DNA of 64,000 nucleotides from Pantoea sp. 18069 (GCF_902706035.1 NZ_CACSJA010000001.1:310001-374000); one strand, 5' to 3'. Shown: positions 8,084-18,321, numbered from the stretch's first letter. The notes: generated from the letters alone by a model not told the origin. Numbers and translations: made by a program.

Positions 8084-8180
8084 CCCCCTGAGCCGCTTCG
8101 CGGCATGGGCCGCCCCGGCTTCCCCCTCTCATCCTTCGGTGGAGGGGGGCGCCCGGCTAAGGGACGGCAGCCTCGCTGCC
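8084..8180 (+). repeat. Dispersed repeat, copy A (between gspI and gspJ)
   Basis: About 100 bp shared with 18198-18321 (same strand) and with the minus strand of 34589-34738. Common core: CTCATCCTTCGGTGGAGG, then GGGGCGCCCGGC, AGGGACGGC and CCTCGCTGC; all copies start with CCCCTGAGC. It lies inside the gsp operon and stays open in the gspJ frame. Confidence 0.85.
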
Positions 8181-8183
8181 CTC

Positions 8184-8999
8184 ATGCTGGAACATGCCGG
8201 TTTTCGAGAGCATGGAACACCGCAGGCCTCTTCAATCACTGAACATCGATCCCGTATTTTTCGCGCCCGCGGTTTCACCCTGGTTGAATTGCTGGTCGCG
8301 CTGGTGGCGATGGCGCTGATGGCCTTGATGGGCTGGCGCGGCCTCGACAGCATGCTGCGCTCGCAGCAGTACACCCAGGCCCATACCGATGCGCATGCGG
8401 TGCTGCAGACCGCGCTGGCCCAATGGAATGCCGACCTCGATGGGCTGATGACGCTGGAAAACACCCAGGCCATCGCCTGGGACGGCCTGGTGCTGCGCAT
8501 GACGCGACGCAACACTGCCGCGCCCGAAGCCGGCGCACTGGTCGTCGCCTGGGCCCGGCGCACGAGCCAGGGCCGCGACCAATGGCTGCGCTGGCAGTCG
8601 CCACCGGTGCGCACGCGCGCCGAATGGACCGACGCCTGGAACCAGGCCAGCCAATGGGCCCGCAACCCCAGCGACGCGCAGCGCGGACGCGAAACCGCGC
8701 TGTTCCCGCTCAACGGCTGGGCGATCTATTACTACCGCGGCGGCGCCTGGAGCAACCCGCAGTCCAGCGATGCCATGGGCGGCACGGCCGCGGCCGCAGC
8801 GCCCGCCGCTTCCGGCACGACCGAAACACCCGAAACGCCCGGAACAACAGGAACGGCGGGAACTACTGGCACCACGGCTGCCACTAATGTCATTCCCGAT
8901 GGCGTGCGGCTGCAGCTCGATCTTCCCGCGGGCGCGGGCATCGCCGGCCGCCTGGTCCGCGACTGGGTCAACCCCCTGCGCCAGAACAGCAGATCATGA
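8184..8999 (+). CDS. gspJ: Type II secretion minor pseudopilin GspJ
   Basis: About 271 aa. Cleavage signal RARG|FTLVELLVALVAMALMALMGWRGL with Glu5, followed by the GspJ core (AQWNADLDGL, ETALFPLNGWAIYYYRGGAW). The start is uncertain because the dispersed repeat keeps the frame open upstream: an ATG at 8076 would translate the repeat; the ATG at 8184 just after it is preferred but still gives a 29-residue leader. Near residues 200-235 there is a low-complexity Thr/Gly/Glu/Ala stretch (TETPETPGTTGTAGTTGTTA) not typical of GspJ. The stop overlaps gspK by 4 nt. Confidence 0.88.
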   Translation: MLEHAGFREHGTPQASSITEHRSRIFRARGFTLVELLVALVAMALMALMGWRGLDSMLRSQQYTQAHTDAHAVLQTALAQWNADLDGLMTLENTQAIAWDGLVLRMTRRNTAAPEAGALVVAWARRTSQGRDQWLRWQSPPVRTRAEWTDAWNQASQWARNPSDAQRGRETALFPLNGWAIYYYRGGAWSNPQSSDAMGGTAAAAAPAASGTTETPETPGTTGTAGTTGTTAATNVIPDGVRLQLDLPAGAGIAGRLVRDWVNPLRQNSRS

Positions 9000-10006
9000 T
9001 TGCCACGCACACTGTCCACCCCACCGCGCGCCGCGCATCGCGTGGCGCCGCGCTGCTGACCGCGATGCTGACCGTGACGCTGGTCGCGACGTTCGCGGCA
9101 ACGGCCCTGTGGCAGCAATGGCGCTCGGTCGAAGTCGAAACCGCCGAGCGGGCCCGGGCCCAGGCAGCCTGGATCCTGCTGGGCGCGCTCGACTGGTCGC
9201 GCGTGGTACTGCGCGAAGACGCGCGTTCGGGTGGCCCCGACCACCTGGCCGAGCCCTGGGCGGTGCCGCTGCAGGAAGCCAAGCTGTCGAGCTTTCTGGC
9301 CGCCGAAGCCAATGTGAGCCAGGTCGACGACGCATCGAGCGAAACCGCCAATGCCTTCCTGTCGGGAGAAATCATCGACCTGCAGTCGCGCATGAACCTG
9401 CGCAACCTGCTGCAACGCAGTGAAGCCAACGAACTGGCCTTCACGCGCCTGTTCGAGCGCCTGGGCCTGCCCGCATCATCGTTGCAACAGATTGTCGTCG
9501 GCCTGCGCATGGCCCAGGCCGCGGGCAGCAACCCCGAAAGCACGGCGCCGCTGATGCCGCGCACGCTGGCCCAGCTCGGCTGGCTTGGTGTCGAGCCCGA
9601 AGTCATTGCCCGCCTTGAGCCGCATGTCACACTGCTGCCCACGCCCACGCCGGTCAACCTCAATACCGCGAGCGCCGAAGTGATCTGGGCCTGCATCGAA
9701 GACCTGGAGTGGTCGCGGGCCAACCAGTTCATCCAGTCCCGCGAGGCCAGCCCCGTGCGCACCATGCCCGATGCGCTGCGACGACTGGGCATGCCGTCCG
9801 ACACACCGCAAAGCCTGCTCGCGTTCTCATCGTCATACTTCGAGATCCGCGGCCGCCTGCGACTGGGCGAAACCATGGTCAGCGAGCGTTCGCTGGTGCA
9901 GCGCACCGGCATGAATGTCACTACCTTGTGGCGCGAACGCGGCCCCTGGACCTCCCAGAACCTGCCCCTGCCGGAACCGTCACCGGCACGTACCTCCCGT
10001 CTATGA
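8996..10006 (+). CDS. gspK: Type II secretion minor pseudopilin GspK
   Basis: 336 aa, the largest pseudopilin, expected at the pseudopilus tip. The N-terminal hydrophobic segment RRASRGAALLTAMLTVTLVATFAATAL has the prepilin-like G|AAL start and lacks Glu5, as is usual for GspK. The core contains SGEIIDLQSRMNLRNLL and the helical SAM-like segment VNLNTASAEVIWACIEDLEWSRA, both GspK hallmarks. Overlaps gspJ and gspL by 4 nt each. Confidence 0.95.
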   Translation: MIATHTVHPTARRASRGAALLTAMLTVTLVATFAATALWQQWRSVEVETAERARAQAAWILLGALDWSRVVLREDARSGGPDHLAEPWAVPLQEAKLSSFLAAEANVSQVDDASSETANAFLSGEIIDLQSRMNLRNLLQRSEANELAFTRLFERLGLPASSLQQIVVGLRMAQAAGSNPESTAPLMPRTLAQLGWLGVEPEVIARLEPHVTLLPTPTPVNLNTASAEVIWACIEDLEWSRANQFIQSREASPVRTMPDALRRLGMPSDTPQSLLAFSSSYFEIRGRLRLGETMVSERSLVQRTGMNVTTLWRERGPWTSQNLPLPEPSPARTSRL

Positions 10007-11235
10007 GCCTTCTGATACTCCAACTGCCGCTTGCGCCCGCAGGCCCCGAATGGCAATACGCCTATGCGCTGAGCCTGGATGGTCAGACCGTCGCGCGCCA
10101 TGCGGCGGCCACGGCGACCGAACTGCCCGCGGCGGGTCGCGCGGTCGAAGTCATTGCCGTCGTCCCGCACCAGGCGCTGTCGTGGCACCGCATCACCTTG
10201 CCCGCGGGCATTGCCGTGGGCACGCGCAATGCGACCACGCGGCTGCGCGCGGTGATCGAAGGTCTGGTCGAGGAGCGCCTGCTCGATGAACCCGAACTGC
10301 TGCACTTCGCGCTGCAGCCGGGCGCGCGCGCGGGCCAGAGCGCCTGGGTCGCGGCCTGCGACCGCGCCTGGCTGCGCTCGCACCTGCAGGCGCTCGAGAG
10401 CGCCGAGCGGCGCGTGGACCGCATCGTCGCCCAGTTCACGCCCGCGGACGAAAGCGAGGCCCCCCGCCTCTGGGCCGTGGGCACGCCCGAATCGCCCTGG
10501 CTGCTGGCCACGGGCTGCGGCCCGGACCAGGGCGTGGCCAGCGCGCCGCTGAGTACCGAAGGGCTGACGCTGCTCGGCGCCCCCGAAGGCCTGGCCGTGG
10601 ACGCCACGCCCGCGGTGTCGGCGCTCGCCGAGCAACGCCTGCAGCGTCCGGTGCGCCTGTCGGCCCAGGCCGAGCGCCTGCTCGAAGCCAGCCGCAGCCC
10701 CTGGAATCTCGCGCAGTTCGATCTGGCCGTAGGCGGGCGCAGCCATGCGCTGCGGCGCGTGGTCAGCGCCTGCCAGTCGTTCGTGCGTGCGCCCCAGTGG
10801 CGCGCTGCGCGCTGGGCGCTGGGCGTGCTGGTCGTCGCGCAGCTGGTCGGGCTCAATGCCTGGGCCTGGAAGGAGCGCCAGGCGCTCGCGGCCAAGCAGT
10901 CCGCGGTGCGCGCGAGCCTGTTGCAGGCCTTTCCGAAAATTCCGCTGGTGGTCGATGCACCGCTGCAGATGGAGCGCGAAGTCGCGCAACTGCGCCAGCG
11001 CACCGGCAGCCTCTCGGCCCAGGCGCTCGAGCCGCTGCTGTCGGCTGCAGGCCAGGCGCTGCCCAAGGGCATGCGGCCCCATTCCATCGAATACAGCGAC
11101 CAGGAGCTGCGTCTGCGCGGGCTCACGCTCGACACCACGGCGCAGCAGCAGTTGCAGTCGCAACTGGCCGCGCTGGGCTACGCCGCACGCGTCGACGCGC
11201 AAAGCCTGGTGCTGCGCGCAAAGGAACAACCATGA
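10003..11235 (+). CDS. gspL: Type II secretion inner-membrane platform protein GspL
   Basis: 410 aa bitopic protein. The N-terminal ~250 residues form the cytoplasmic actin-like domain that recruits GspE. A TM helix (about residues 270-290, ARWALGVLVVAQLVGLNAWAW) leads to a periplasmic ferredoxin-like domain that pairs with GspM. The start ATG at 10003 overlaps the gspK stop (ATGA); an upstream extension in the frame lies inside gspK and is a shadow. Sequence is weakly conserved, so position in the operon supports the call strongly. Confidence 0.92.
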   Translation: MSLLILQLPLAPAGPEWQYAYALSLDGQTVARHAAATATELPAAGRAVEVIAVVPHQALSWHRITLPAGIAVGTRNATTRLRAVIEGLVEERLLDEPELLHFALQPGARAGQSAWVAACDRAWLRSHLQALESAERRVDRIVAQFTPADESEAPRLWAVGTPESPWLLATGCGPDQGVASAPLSTEGLTLLGAPEGLAVDATPAVSALAEQRLQRPVRLSAQAERLLEASRSPWNLAQFDLAVGGRSHALRRVVSACQSFVRAPQWRAARWALGVLVVAQLVGLNAWAWKERQALAAKQSAVRASLLQAFPKIPLVVDAPLQMEREVAQLRQRTGSLSAQALEPLLSAAGQALPKGMRPHSIEYSDQELRLRGLTLDTTAQQQLQSQLAALGYAARVDAQSLVLRAKEQP

Positions 11236-11798
11236 ATACCGCCCGTTCTCCCCGCCCGAGCACCTGGCAGACGCGCTGGTCCGCGCTGGCGCCGCGCGAG
11301 CGCCAGGCGCTTTCGCTGGCCAGCGGCACCATTGCCCTGGCCCTGGTCTGGTGGGTGCTGCTCGCGCCTGCGCTGCAGACGCTGCGCGCGGCGCCCGCAC
11401 AGCATGCGGCGCTCGACCTGCAGCTGCAGCGCATGCAGCGCCTCGAAGCCGAAGCCCTGCGCCTGCAGGCCGATCTGCCGCCGCCGATCACCGAGTCCCC
11501 GGGCGCGTTGCCCGCCCCCCGGCCCGATATGCAGCGCGCGCTGCAGGAGTCGGTGAGCGGCCAGCTCGGCGCGGGCGCACGGCTGGTGCTGCAGGGCGAA
11601 CGCGCGCAGCTCACGCTCAAGAATGTGCCCGCGCCGGCGCTGGCCGCGTGGCTGGGCCAGGCGCGCCAGAACCTCAAGGTGAGCACCGTCGAAATGCGGC
11701 TCACCGCGACCACGGGCCCGGCCGAGGCCGGCGCCAGCGAGCCGCACTGGGATGGCAGCCTGGTGCTGGCCCTGCCGCCTGCGGAGTCCGCGCCATGA
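11232..11798 (+). CDS. gspM: Type II secretion inner-membrane platform protein GspM
   Basis: 188 aa. Short cytoplasmic N-terminus ending in LAPRERQALSLA, the usual GspM lead-in, one TM helix (about residues 32-52, TIALALVWWVLLAPALQTL), then a coiled-coil-prone stretch and a small ferredoxin-like domain (LVLQGERAQLTLKNVPAPALAAWL). GspM stabilises GspL and the assembly platform. Overlaps gspL and gspN by 4 nt. Confidence 0.93.
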   Translation: MNTARSPRPSTWQTRWSALAPRERQALSLASGTIALALVWWVLLAPALQTLRAAPAQHAALDLQLQRMQRLEAEALRLQADLPPPITESPGALPAPRPDMQRALQESVSGQLGAGARLVLQGERAQLTLKNVPAPALAAWLGQARQNLKVSTVEMRLTATTGPAEAGASEPHWDGSLVLALPPAESAP

Positions 11799-12610
11799 AG
11801 AGCCCGCGCCGCCCTCCCCGCAGCCGCCTGGTCACGACCGGCGTGCGCTCGCCGCGCGCCTGGGCCGTCACGGGCGCGCTGCTGGGCTCATTGCTGGCGC
11901 TGGTGCTGGCCGCGCCTGCCCACTGGCTGGCCGAGGGCCTGGAGCGCGCGACCGAAGGCCAGCTGCAATTGCGCGAAGCGCGCGGCACGCTCTGGACCGG
12001 CTCGGCGCGGCTGGTGCTCAGCGGCGGCGCGGGCAGCCGCGACGCGCTGGCGCTGCCGTCGCGCGTGCAGTGGCAGCTGCGCCCCGACTGGCGCGGCGTA
12101 CGCATCCGGCTCGCCACCGAATGCTGCACGCCGCAACCACTGCAGGCGCGCATCCTGCTGCACTGGCAAGGCGTCGAAGCGCGGGTGCAGGACCAGCAGA
12201 GCCAATGGCCCGCGGCACTGCTCACGGGCCTGGGCACGCCGTGGAACACGGCGCAGATCCAGGGCCAGCTGCTGCTGCGCAGCCAAGGCCTGCGCGTGCA
12301 ATGGATGGCCGGGCGCTGGCGCAGCGAAGGCCAGCTCCAGCTCGACGCGCTGGGCGTGTCGTCCCGGCTGTCGACGCTGCGCCCCATGGGCAGCTACCGG
12401 CTGGTCATCGACGGCGGCGATGCGCCGCAGATGACGCTGAGCACGCTCGAAGGCCACCTGCAGCTCAGCGGCACGGGCCAATGGGTAGGACAACGCCTGC
12501 GGTTTCGCGGCGAAGCCAGCGCCACGCCGGAGCGCGAAGCAGCGCTGGCCAACTTTCTCAACATCATCGGGCGGCGCAGCGGCGCGCGCTCCATCATTTC
12601 CCTGGGCTAA
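11795..12610 (+). CDS. gspN: Type II secretion accessory protein GspN
   Basis: 271 aa. One N-terminal TM helix (about residues 23-42, WAVTGALLGSLLALVLAAPA) and a periplasmic domain rich in beta structure with the GspN pattern GTLWTGSARLVLSGG, VQWQLRP and LDALGVSSRLSTLRPMGSYRLVIDG. GspN is not present in all T2SSs and its precise role is unsettled. Overlaps gspM by 4 nt; gspD starts 5 nt downstream. Confidence 0.92.
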   Translation: MKSPRRPPRSRLVTTGVRSPRAWAVTGALLGSLLALVLAAPAHWLAEGLERATEGQLQLREARGTLWTGSARLVLSGGAGSRDALALPSRVQWQLRPDWRGVRIRLATECCTPQPLQARILLHWQGVEARVQDQQSQWPAALLTGLGTPWNTAQIQGQLLLRSQGLRVQWMAGRWRSEGQLQLDALGVSSRLSTLRPMGSYRLVIDGGDAPQMTLSTLEGHLQLSGTGQWVGQRLRFRGEASATPEREAALANFLNIIGRRSGARSIISLG

Positions 12611-12615
12611 ATTCC

Positions 12616-14892
12616 ATGACGTTCACCCCTGCACGCCGCCTGCGCGTCGCCCTCCACTCCATCGCCGCCGCCGCACTGCTCGCCTGTGCCGGCGTCTACG
12701 CACAGACCGGGCCGCGCAGCAATGAGCCGGTGACGCTCAATTTCGCGGGCGCCGAGATCGAGGCCGTGGCCCGCACCATGGCGACCATCACCGGCCGCAA
12801 CGTGGTGGTCGATCCCCGCGTCAAGGGCACCATGACGCTGGTCAGCGAAAAGCCGCTGGCGCCGGCCCAGGCCTTCCAGCAGTTCCTCGCCGCGCTGCGG
12901 CTGCAGGGCTTCACGGTGGTCGAGGCCGCGGGGCTGTACAAGGTCATTCCCGAAGCCGATGCCAAGCTCCAGTCGGGCAACGTGGCCGTATCCCAGGGCG
13001 GGCGCGGCGGCGCGCCGGCCGGCGGCCAGATCGTGACCCAGATCTTCAAGCTCAACTTCGAGAGCGCGGCCAATCTGGTGCCGGTGCTGCGGCCGCTGAT
13101 CAGCCCGAACAACACCATCAACGTGAACCCGGGCAACAACTCGCTGGTCATCACCGATTACGCCGACAACGTGCAGCGCCTGTCGCGCATCGTCGCCGCG
13201 ATGGACGTGTCGAATGCGACCGACATCGAGGTGATTCCGCTGCAGCACGCCGTCGCCTCCGAAATGGCGGTGCTGGTGGGCCGGCTGATCGAAGGCGGCA
13301 GCGCGGGCGCGGTGCCCGGCGCCGTGGCCCAGGGCCAGACCGACACCGCCTACAAGACCACGCTGATGGCCGAGCCGCGCAGCAACGCGCTGGTGGTGCG
13401 CGCCGCCAACCCTTCGCGGCTGGCCCAGGTGCGCTCGCTGATCGCGCGCCTCGACCAGCCCGCCTACGCGAGCTCGGAGGCGAGCAGCGGCAACATCCAT
13501 GTGGTCTATCTGAAGAACGCCGATGCGGTGACGCTGGCCACGACGCTGCGCGCCGCGATGGCCAGCGACGGCGGCGCGGGCAGCACGGGCGCTGCCGGCA
13601 ATTCGGCAGCCAGCGGCGGCGGCCTGCGCACGACCGGCACCGGCAGCGCCGCCTCCACCCAGACCAGCAGCAGCGGTCTTTCGGGCGGCAGCACCAGCAG
13701 CGGCCTGGGCACCGACAGCGGCAGCCTGGGCAGCAGCAATCAGCCGTCGACCGGTGGCCAGATCCAGGCCGATCCGGCGACCAATTCGCTGATCATCAGC
13801 GCGCCGCCGCCGGTCTACCGCCAGCTGCGCGCGGTCATCGACCAGCTCGACGGGCGCCGCGCCCAGGTGCTCGTCGAAAGCCTGATCGTCGAAGTCACGG
13901 CCAACAAGCTGGCCCAGTTCGGCGTGCAGTGGCAGTCGCTGCTGGGCAACAACGGCAGCACCATGGGCGTGATCGGCACCAACTCGGGCACCAGCGGCGC
14001 CAACATCCTGGGAGTGGCCGCCGGCCTCGCCGGGGGCGCGACCGCGGCTGCGAACGCGCTGGGGAATCTCGGCGCCGGCCTGAACTTCGGCATCGCGCCG
14101 CGCATCAACGGCAAGTACTACCTCGGCGCACTGGCCAACTTCCTGCAAAACAGCGGCGACGCCAACGTGCTGTCGACTCCCAACCTGATGACGCTGGACA
14201 ACGAGGAAGCGAAAATCATCATCGGCAACAACGTGCCTTTCGTGACAGGCTCCTACGCGAGCACCACCGGCACTTCGGGCGTAAGCCCGTTCACCACCGT
14301 CGAACGCAAGGACGTGGGGCTGATGCTGCGCGTGCGCCCGCAGATCAACGAGAACGGTACCGTGAAGCTGTCGGTCTACCAGGAAGTCTCGAAGATCGAC
14401 AGCTCCACGCTCAAGGACATCAACGGCCCGACCACGAGCAAGCGCTCTATCGAGTCGAACGTACTGGTCGAGGACGGCAGCATCATCGTGCTCGGCGGAC
14501 TGCTCCAGGATGACTACTCGCAGGCCGAGGACAAGGTGCCGCTGCTCGGCGACATTCCGGGCCTGGGCAACCTGTTTCGCAGCGAGAACCGCGCGCGCAG
14601 GAAGACCAATCTGATGGTCTTCCTGCGCCCTGTCGTGGTGCGCGATGCGGCGGCCGCCGATGCGCTGATGACGGACCGCTACGAAATCATCCGCGCGGCG
14701 CAGCAGGGCCTGCAGCCACAGCCGAGCACCATACTCAACAGCGTCACGGGCGCGCCGGTGCTGCCTACGCTGCAGCCTGGCGGCCCGGCCCAGCCGCTGG
14801 CCACCGTGCCGTTCGCGCCCGATGCACCGCAGCCGGCGCCCGCGCGCATCGTGCCGATCTCCGTCACCGACGACTCCTACAGCGCGCCCTGA
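12616..14892 (+). CDS. gspD: Type II secretion outer-membrane secretin GspD
   Basis: 758 aa with a signal peptide ([30 protein letters not shown]). Order: N0 (from [29 protein letters not shown]), N1-N3 repeats each with SNALVV/NSLVIT-type strands, then the secretin barrel ending with [14 protein letters not shown] near residues 641-655. The N3 domain carries a Ser/Gly/Thr-rich insertion (about residues 318-382), seen as a flexible loop in many secretins. The C-terminal ~90 residues are Pro/Ala-rich and could hold a pilotin-binding S domain, but no pilotin gene is visible. gspE starts 4 nt after the stop. Confidence 0.97.
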   Translation: MTFTPARRLRVALHSIAAAALLACAGVYAQTGPRSNEPVTLNFAGAEIEAVARTMATITGRNVVVDPRVKGTMTLVSEKPLAPAQAFQQFLAALRLQGFTVVEAAGLYKVIPEADAKLQSGNVAVSQGGRGGAPAGGQIVTQIFKLNFESAANLVPVLRPLISPNNTINVNPGNNSLVITDYADNVQRLSRIVAAMDVSNATDIEVIPLQHAVASEMAVLVGRLIEGGSAGAVPGAVAQGQTDTAYKTTLMAEPRSNALVVRAANPSRLAQVRSLIARLDQPAYASSEASSGNIHVVYLKNADAVTLATTLRAAMASDGGAGSTGAAGNSAASGGGLRTTGTGSAASTQTSSSGLSGGSTSSGLGTDSGSLGSSNQPSTGGQIQADPATNSLIISAPPPVYRQLRAVIDQLDGRRAQVLVESLIVEVTANKLAQFGVQWQSLLGNNGSTMGVIGTNSGTSGANILGVAAGLAGGATAAANALGNLGAGLNFGIAPRINGKYYLGALANFLQNSGDANVLSTPNLMTLDNEEAKIIIGNNVPFVTGSYASTTGTSGVSPFTTVERKDVGLMLRVRPQINENGTVKLSVYQEVSKIDSSTLKDINGPTTSKRSIESNVLVEDGSIIVLGGLLQDDYSQAEDKVPLLGDIPGLGNLFRSENRARRKTNLMVFLRPVVVRDAAAADALMTDRYEIIRAAQQGLQPQPSTILNSVTGAPVLPTLQPGGPAQPLATVPFAPDAPQPAPARIVPISVTDDSYSAP

Positions 14893-14896
14893 ACCC

Positions 14897-16258
14897 ATGC
14901 GTTATCCCCTGCCCTACGCCTATGCTCGCAGCGCCCAGCTGCTGCTCGAGGACGACGGCCAGCAGCCGGTGCTCTGGCATGGCCCCACGCCCGACTTCCA
15001 GGCGCTGTCCGAAGTGCAGCGCAAGTACGCCGCGGCGCAATGGCAGGCGATCGACGCCGGCCTGCTCGCGCAGCGCATCAGCGCCGCCTATGCCCAGGGA
15101 GAGTCGAACGCCGCGCGTGTGGTCAGCGAAGTCGAATCCGACGCCGACCTGTCGCGCATGATGCAGGATCTGCCGGCCGTGGAGGATCTGCTCGAGACCG
15201 CCGACGACGCGCCCATCATCCGCATGCTCAACGCGCTGCTGACCCAGGCCGCGCGCGACGGCGCCAGCGACATCCACATCGAGCCCTACGAACGCCATTC
15301 GAGCGTGCGCTTTCGCGTCGACGGCGACCTGCGCGAAGTCGTGCAGCCCAACCGCGCGCTGCACGCGGCGCTGATCTCGCGGCTGAAGATCATGGCCGAT
15401 CTCGACATTTCGGAAAAGCGCCTGCCGCAGGATGGACGCATCAGCCTGCGCCTGGGCACGCGCGCCATCGACGTGCGCGTCTCCACGCTGCCCAGCGCCC
15501 ATGGCGAGCGCGCCGTGCTGCGTCTGCTCGACAAGAGCGGCTCCAAGCTGACGCTCGAATCCGTCGGCATGCAGGGCGAGACGCTCGAGCGCGTCGAAGC
15601 ACTGATCCGCCAGCCGCACGGCATCATCCTGGTCACCGGCCCCACGGGCTCGGGCAAGACCACGACGCTGTACGCGGCGCTGCAGCGGCTGGACGCGTCC
15701 AGCGGCAACATCATGACCGTTGAAGACCCTATCGAGTACGAGCTCGCGGGCATAGGCCAGACGCAGGTCAATTCCAAGATCGACCTGACGTTCGCCAAGG
15801 CGCTGCGCGCCATCCTGCGCCAGGACCCGGACGTGATCATGATCGGCGAAATCCGCGACTTCGAGACCGCACAGATCGCGATCCAGGCCTCGCTGACCGG
15901 CCACCTGGTGCTGGCCACGCTGCACACCAACGACGCGCCCAGCGCCGTCACGCGGCTGATCGACATGGGCGTCGAGCCCTTCCTGCTGAGCAGTTCGCTG
16001 CTGGGCGTGCTGGCCCAGCGGCTGGTGCGCAAGGTGGACGCGTCCGAGCCCAGCGGCTACAAGGGCCGCACCGGCGTGTTCGAGCTGCTGGTCGTCAACG
16101 ATGCAATCCGCAGCCAGATCCACGGCCAGGCCAGCGAAGCCGACATCCGCGCCGCGGCGCTGGCCAGCGGCATGACGCTGATGCGCGACGATGGTGAACG
16201 GCTGGTGCGCTCGGGCATCACCACGCCCGAGGAAGTGCTGCGCGTGACACGGGACTGA
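14897..16258 (+). CDS. gspE: Type II secretion ATPase GspE, lacking the tetracysteine zinc domain
   Basis: 453 aa hexameric traffic ATPase. N2 domain from about residue 115 ([22 protein letters not shown]), Walker [13 protein letters not shown] near 247, Asp box VEDPIEYEL, Walker [10 protein letters not shown] and His box [12 protein letters not shown]. The odd feature is at residues ~375-390: [18 protein letters not shown] joins the region before and after the usual CxxC...CxxC subdomain directly, so the roughly 35-45-residue zinc-binding C domain found in most GspE proteins is missing. Everything else looks intact. In the genome it ends the gspG-E block; gspF is displaced 3.2 kb downstream. 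Confidence 0.95.
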   Translation: MRYPLPYAYARSAQLLLEDDGQQPVLWHGPTPDFQALSEVQRKYAAAQWQAIDAGLLAQRISAAYAQGESNAARVVSEVESDADLSRMMQDLPAVEDLLETADDAPIIRMLNALLTQAARDGASDIHIEPYERHSSVRFRVDGDLREVVQPNRALHAALISRLKIMADLDISEKRLPQDGRISLRLGTRAIDVRVSTLPSAHGERAVLRLLDKSGSKLTLESVGMQGETLERVEALIRQPHGIILVTGPTGSGKTTTLYAALQRLDASSGNIMTVEDPIEYELAGIGQTQVNSKIDLTFAKALRAILRQDPDVIMIGEIRDFETAQIAIQASLTGHLVLATLHTNDAPSAVTRLIDMGVEPFLLSSSLLGVLAQRLVRKVDASEPSGYKGRTGVFELLVVNDAIRSQIHGQASEADIRAAALASGMTLMRDDGERLVRSGITTPEEVLRVTRD

Positions 16259-16478
16259 AAGTCCCCTGGGCAGCTTGCGCCGGATGGCCGGGCTCCCGCC
16301 GCCCCCCCCCCTCAACCTGCAGGGTTGCGCTGCAGGGCAGCCCCGGGCTTGCTGGGGCACGCCAGTTGCACGCGTGCCTGCCGTCGGAATCCCACCCCTA
16401 TTCAGACGAGGCGTTTGCCTACAGTGCCGCCTGCATTGTTTGATAGCCAAATACTATTGATGACAATATACTTTAGCT

Positions 16479-17861
16479 ATGAACAATGCAAAACACTTCT
16501 TTACCCGCCACTTCGCTTTGACCCTCGTTCTGCCGCTGACGCTTGTGGCCTGCGGGGGCGAAGAGTCATCCACCATCGTTTCGAGCACCGACCCCGCGGT
16601 CGCTGCCGCCCTCCAGCAGGCCAACGGCACCAGCGCGCAACTGACGCGCTCGGGCACAGTGGCGCTGCCCGAAGGCGTTGCCAATGCACTGGTTTGCCTG
16701 GACCTCAAAGGTACGGGCGTCTGCGATGCCAGCGCAGCGACGGTGACCCGCACCCGTGGCGATGGCAGCTACGCCATCCGCTACCAACCCAAGGACGCGG
16801 CGGATGCCGAGGACTTCAAGGCGGCTGCGCTGCTTGCCGAGATCCCCACCGATCAAGGCAATTACACCCTGTCGAGCCCTGGCAGGAAGTCCAACGACAT
16901 CAATCCCCTGACGACACTGGTCTACCGCCAGATGCTCCAGTCCGCCACGCTGGACGCGGCGGAACAGGAAGTCGCGCGCCAACTCGATATCGACGTCGAT
17001 GCCATCTACCACCCCAACCGATCCAGTGTCGCAATGGCTGCGGCATCGCTGACGAACTATTCGCTGAAAAATGGCATCGCGACCCTGGTTCGCACCGCCC
17101 CTGAAGCGCAGGACAACACGCCGCAGTTGGTGTCTTTCCACTTCAAGGACATCCACAACTATGAATATGACGTCCACACCCCCGAAGGCAGCGCCAACGC
17201 TGCGGGCCAGATCCTCTGGAGGCCGGTTTATGGTGGAAAGATCAACGGCAATGACCGAACGCCGGAAAATGCCGCCTACACGGCCACCATCATTGATGGC
17301 TTCACGGCCACGGGACGCGAAGAGTATCTGAAGAACGGCGCACTCCAGCTGTTTTCCGCAGACAACCAGTTCACGTCCATCTTGCTGAACCGGCAGGCCA
17401 CCGCCAAGGCCGCCAAGCTTTCCCGAACCAATTCGGAGGCTGGCTACGCGGTTGAAACGACGGTGCAAAAAATGGATATTTCCGGCCAATCCATGCAGAC
17501 GTTCTTTGGCGATCCAGCGTCTTACCAGGTCAAGCTGAAGAACATCGTGCACCTCAATGCCTTCAAGGTGGAGGATTCCAGCAGTCTGGCAAATGCCGTC
17601 TTCCCCGAAGGATCGGTGCTGCATATCCAGTTGAGCACCCCCATTGGCAACAAGAACAGCATCGAATACGCCAAAACCCAATCCAGCGCCAACGTAGTCA
17701 GCGTCAGCCGCAGCACAACCACATATGCATCGACACTTGAGCAAAGGGCAAATGACCTGAACCCGGCGCAGGAGTTGCATGCCACCCGCGCCTTGGTCGT
17801 CAAATATGCGCTCAACGACCGCGCATGGACGGCAACGAAGGAAGCCCTGCATCTTCCCTGA
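16479..17861 (+). CDS. Predicted lipoprotein of unknown function inserted between gspE and gspF
   Basis: 460 aa. Signal peptide with lipobox TLVAC|GGE (Cys at about residue 25), so probably lipid-anchored. After a Ser/Thr-rich linker a short beta-rich segment, VANALVCLDLKGTGVCDASAATVTRTRGDGSYAI, resembles the D-x-D/N-x-G and G-x-Y pattern of SdrD/carboxypeptidase-regulatory-like modules. The rest is not recognised. The ATG lies only 7 nt behind a TATACT box in an AT-rich patch, with no clear Shine-Dalgarno. Its place inside the gsp locus allows the guess that it is a T2SS substrate or accessory protein; nothing in the sequence proves this. Confidence 0.75.
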   Translation: MNNAKHFFTRHFALTLVLPLTLVACGGEESSTIVSSTDPAVAAALQQANGTSAQLTRSGTVALPEGVANALVCLDLKGTGVCDASAATVTRTRGDGSYAIRYQPKDAADAEDFKAAALLAEIPTDQGNYTLSSPGRKSNDINPLTTLVYRQMLQSATLDAAEQEVARQLDIDVDAIYHPNRSSVAMAAASLTNYSLKNGIATLVRTAPEAQDNTPQLVSFHFKDIHNYEYDVHTPEGSANAAGQILWRPVYGGKINGNDRTPENAAYTATIIDGFTATGREEYLKNGALQLFSADNQFTSILLNRQATAKAAKLSRTNSEAGYAVETTVQKMDISGQSMQTFFGDPASYQVKLKNIVHLNAFKVEDSSSLANAVFPEGSVLHIQLSTPIGNKNSIEYAKTQSSANVVSVSRSTTTYASTLEQRANDLNPAQELHATRALVVKYALNDRAWTATKEALHLP

Positions 17862-17909
17862 AGTGCGCCAGCGCGCCCCAGGCTGCAAGGCCATGCGCCA
17901 GCGGCGACA

Positions 17910-18209
17910 ATGTTCGCCATGATGCAAACCCTGAGCACCTGGAGCGCGCCCTACGGCGGCGAGACTTTTTTGCTGTTGGCCCTGCTGGCGATCGCCAGCT
18001 ACGGGCTGCTTTTGTTTTACAAGCCCCGGCTGTCGGAAAGCCAGTTGCGCCGCTGCATACGGCTGGCCGCGCTGGTCGCGCTGCCGCTGTCCTTCGTGGC
18101 CATGGAAATGGGCAGCAACAACTGGGGGATTGCCGTGCTGTCCTTCGTCTGGTGCATCGTCGTCGGTATAACGTGCAAGAACGAAATCACGAAACGGCTC
18201 ACCCCCTGA
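17910..18209 (+). CDS. Small membrane protein of unknown function
   Basis: 99 aa with about three hydrophobic segments (TFLLLALLAIASYGLLLFY; LAALVALPLSFVAMEMG; WGIAVLSFVWCIVVGIT). No motif recognised. The last residues (KRLTP and the stop) are encoded by the start of dispersed repeat copy B, which suggests the original C-terminus was altered by the repeat. A second ATG pair (codons 4 and 5) could be the true start. Lies between the lipoprotein and the luciferase-like gene. Confidence 0.55.
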   Translation: MFAMMQTLSTWSAPYGGETFLLLALLAIASYGLLLFYKPRLSESQLRRCIRLAALVALPLSFVAMEMGSNNWGIAVLSFVWCIVVGITCKNEITKRLTP

Positions 18210-18321
18210 GCGACTTCGTCGCTTCCCCCTCTCATCCTTCGGTGGAGGGGGGCGCCCGGCTGAGGGACGGCACCCTCGCTGCGGAGCGGCCCTTGCTCGG
18301 CGCCCCCATGCTGGACCGCGC
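18198..18321 (+). repeat. Dispersed repeat, copy B
   Basis: Shares CCCCTGAGC, CTCATCCTTCGGTGGAGG, GGGGCGCCCGGCTGAGGGAC, CCTCGCTGC and the tail GCGGCCCTTGCTC...GCCCCCATGCTGG with copies A (8084) and C (34589-34738, minus strand). It separates the small membrane protein gene from the luciferase-like gene. Confidence 0.85.

Noticed and set aside
8968..11400. Long open frame (810 codons) antisense to gspK and gspL
   Set aside because: It covers two well-supported pseudopilin/platform genes and shows only GC-driven composition.
12607..14898. Long open frame (763 codons) antisense to gspD
   Set aside because: It mirrors gspD in high-GC codon phase, is His/Arg/Gln/Ala-rich with no recognisable domain, and has no ribosome site.
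16304..16313. Poly-C tract after gspE, considered as a phase-variation switch
   Set aside because: It lies in a non-coding gap, not in a coding region or between promoter elements of a gene, so slippage has no evident effect.
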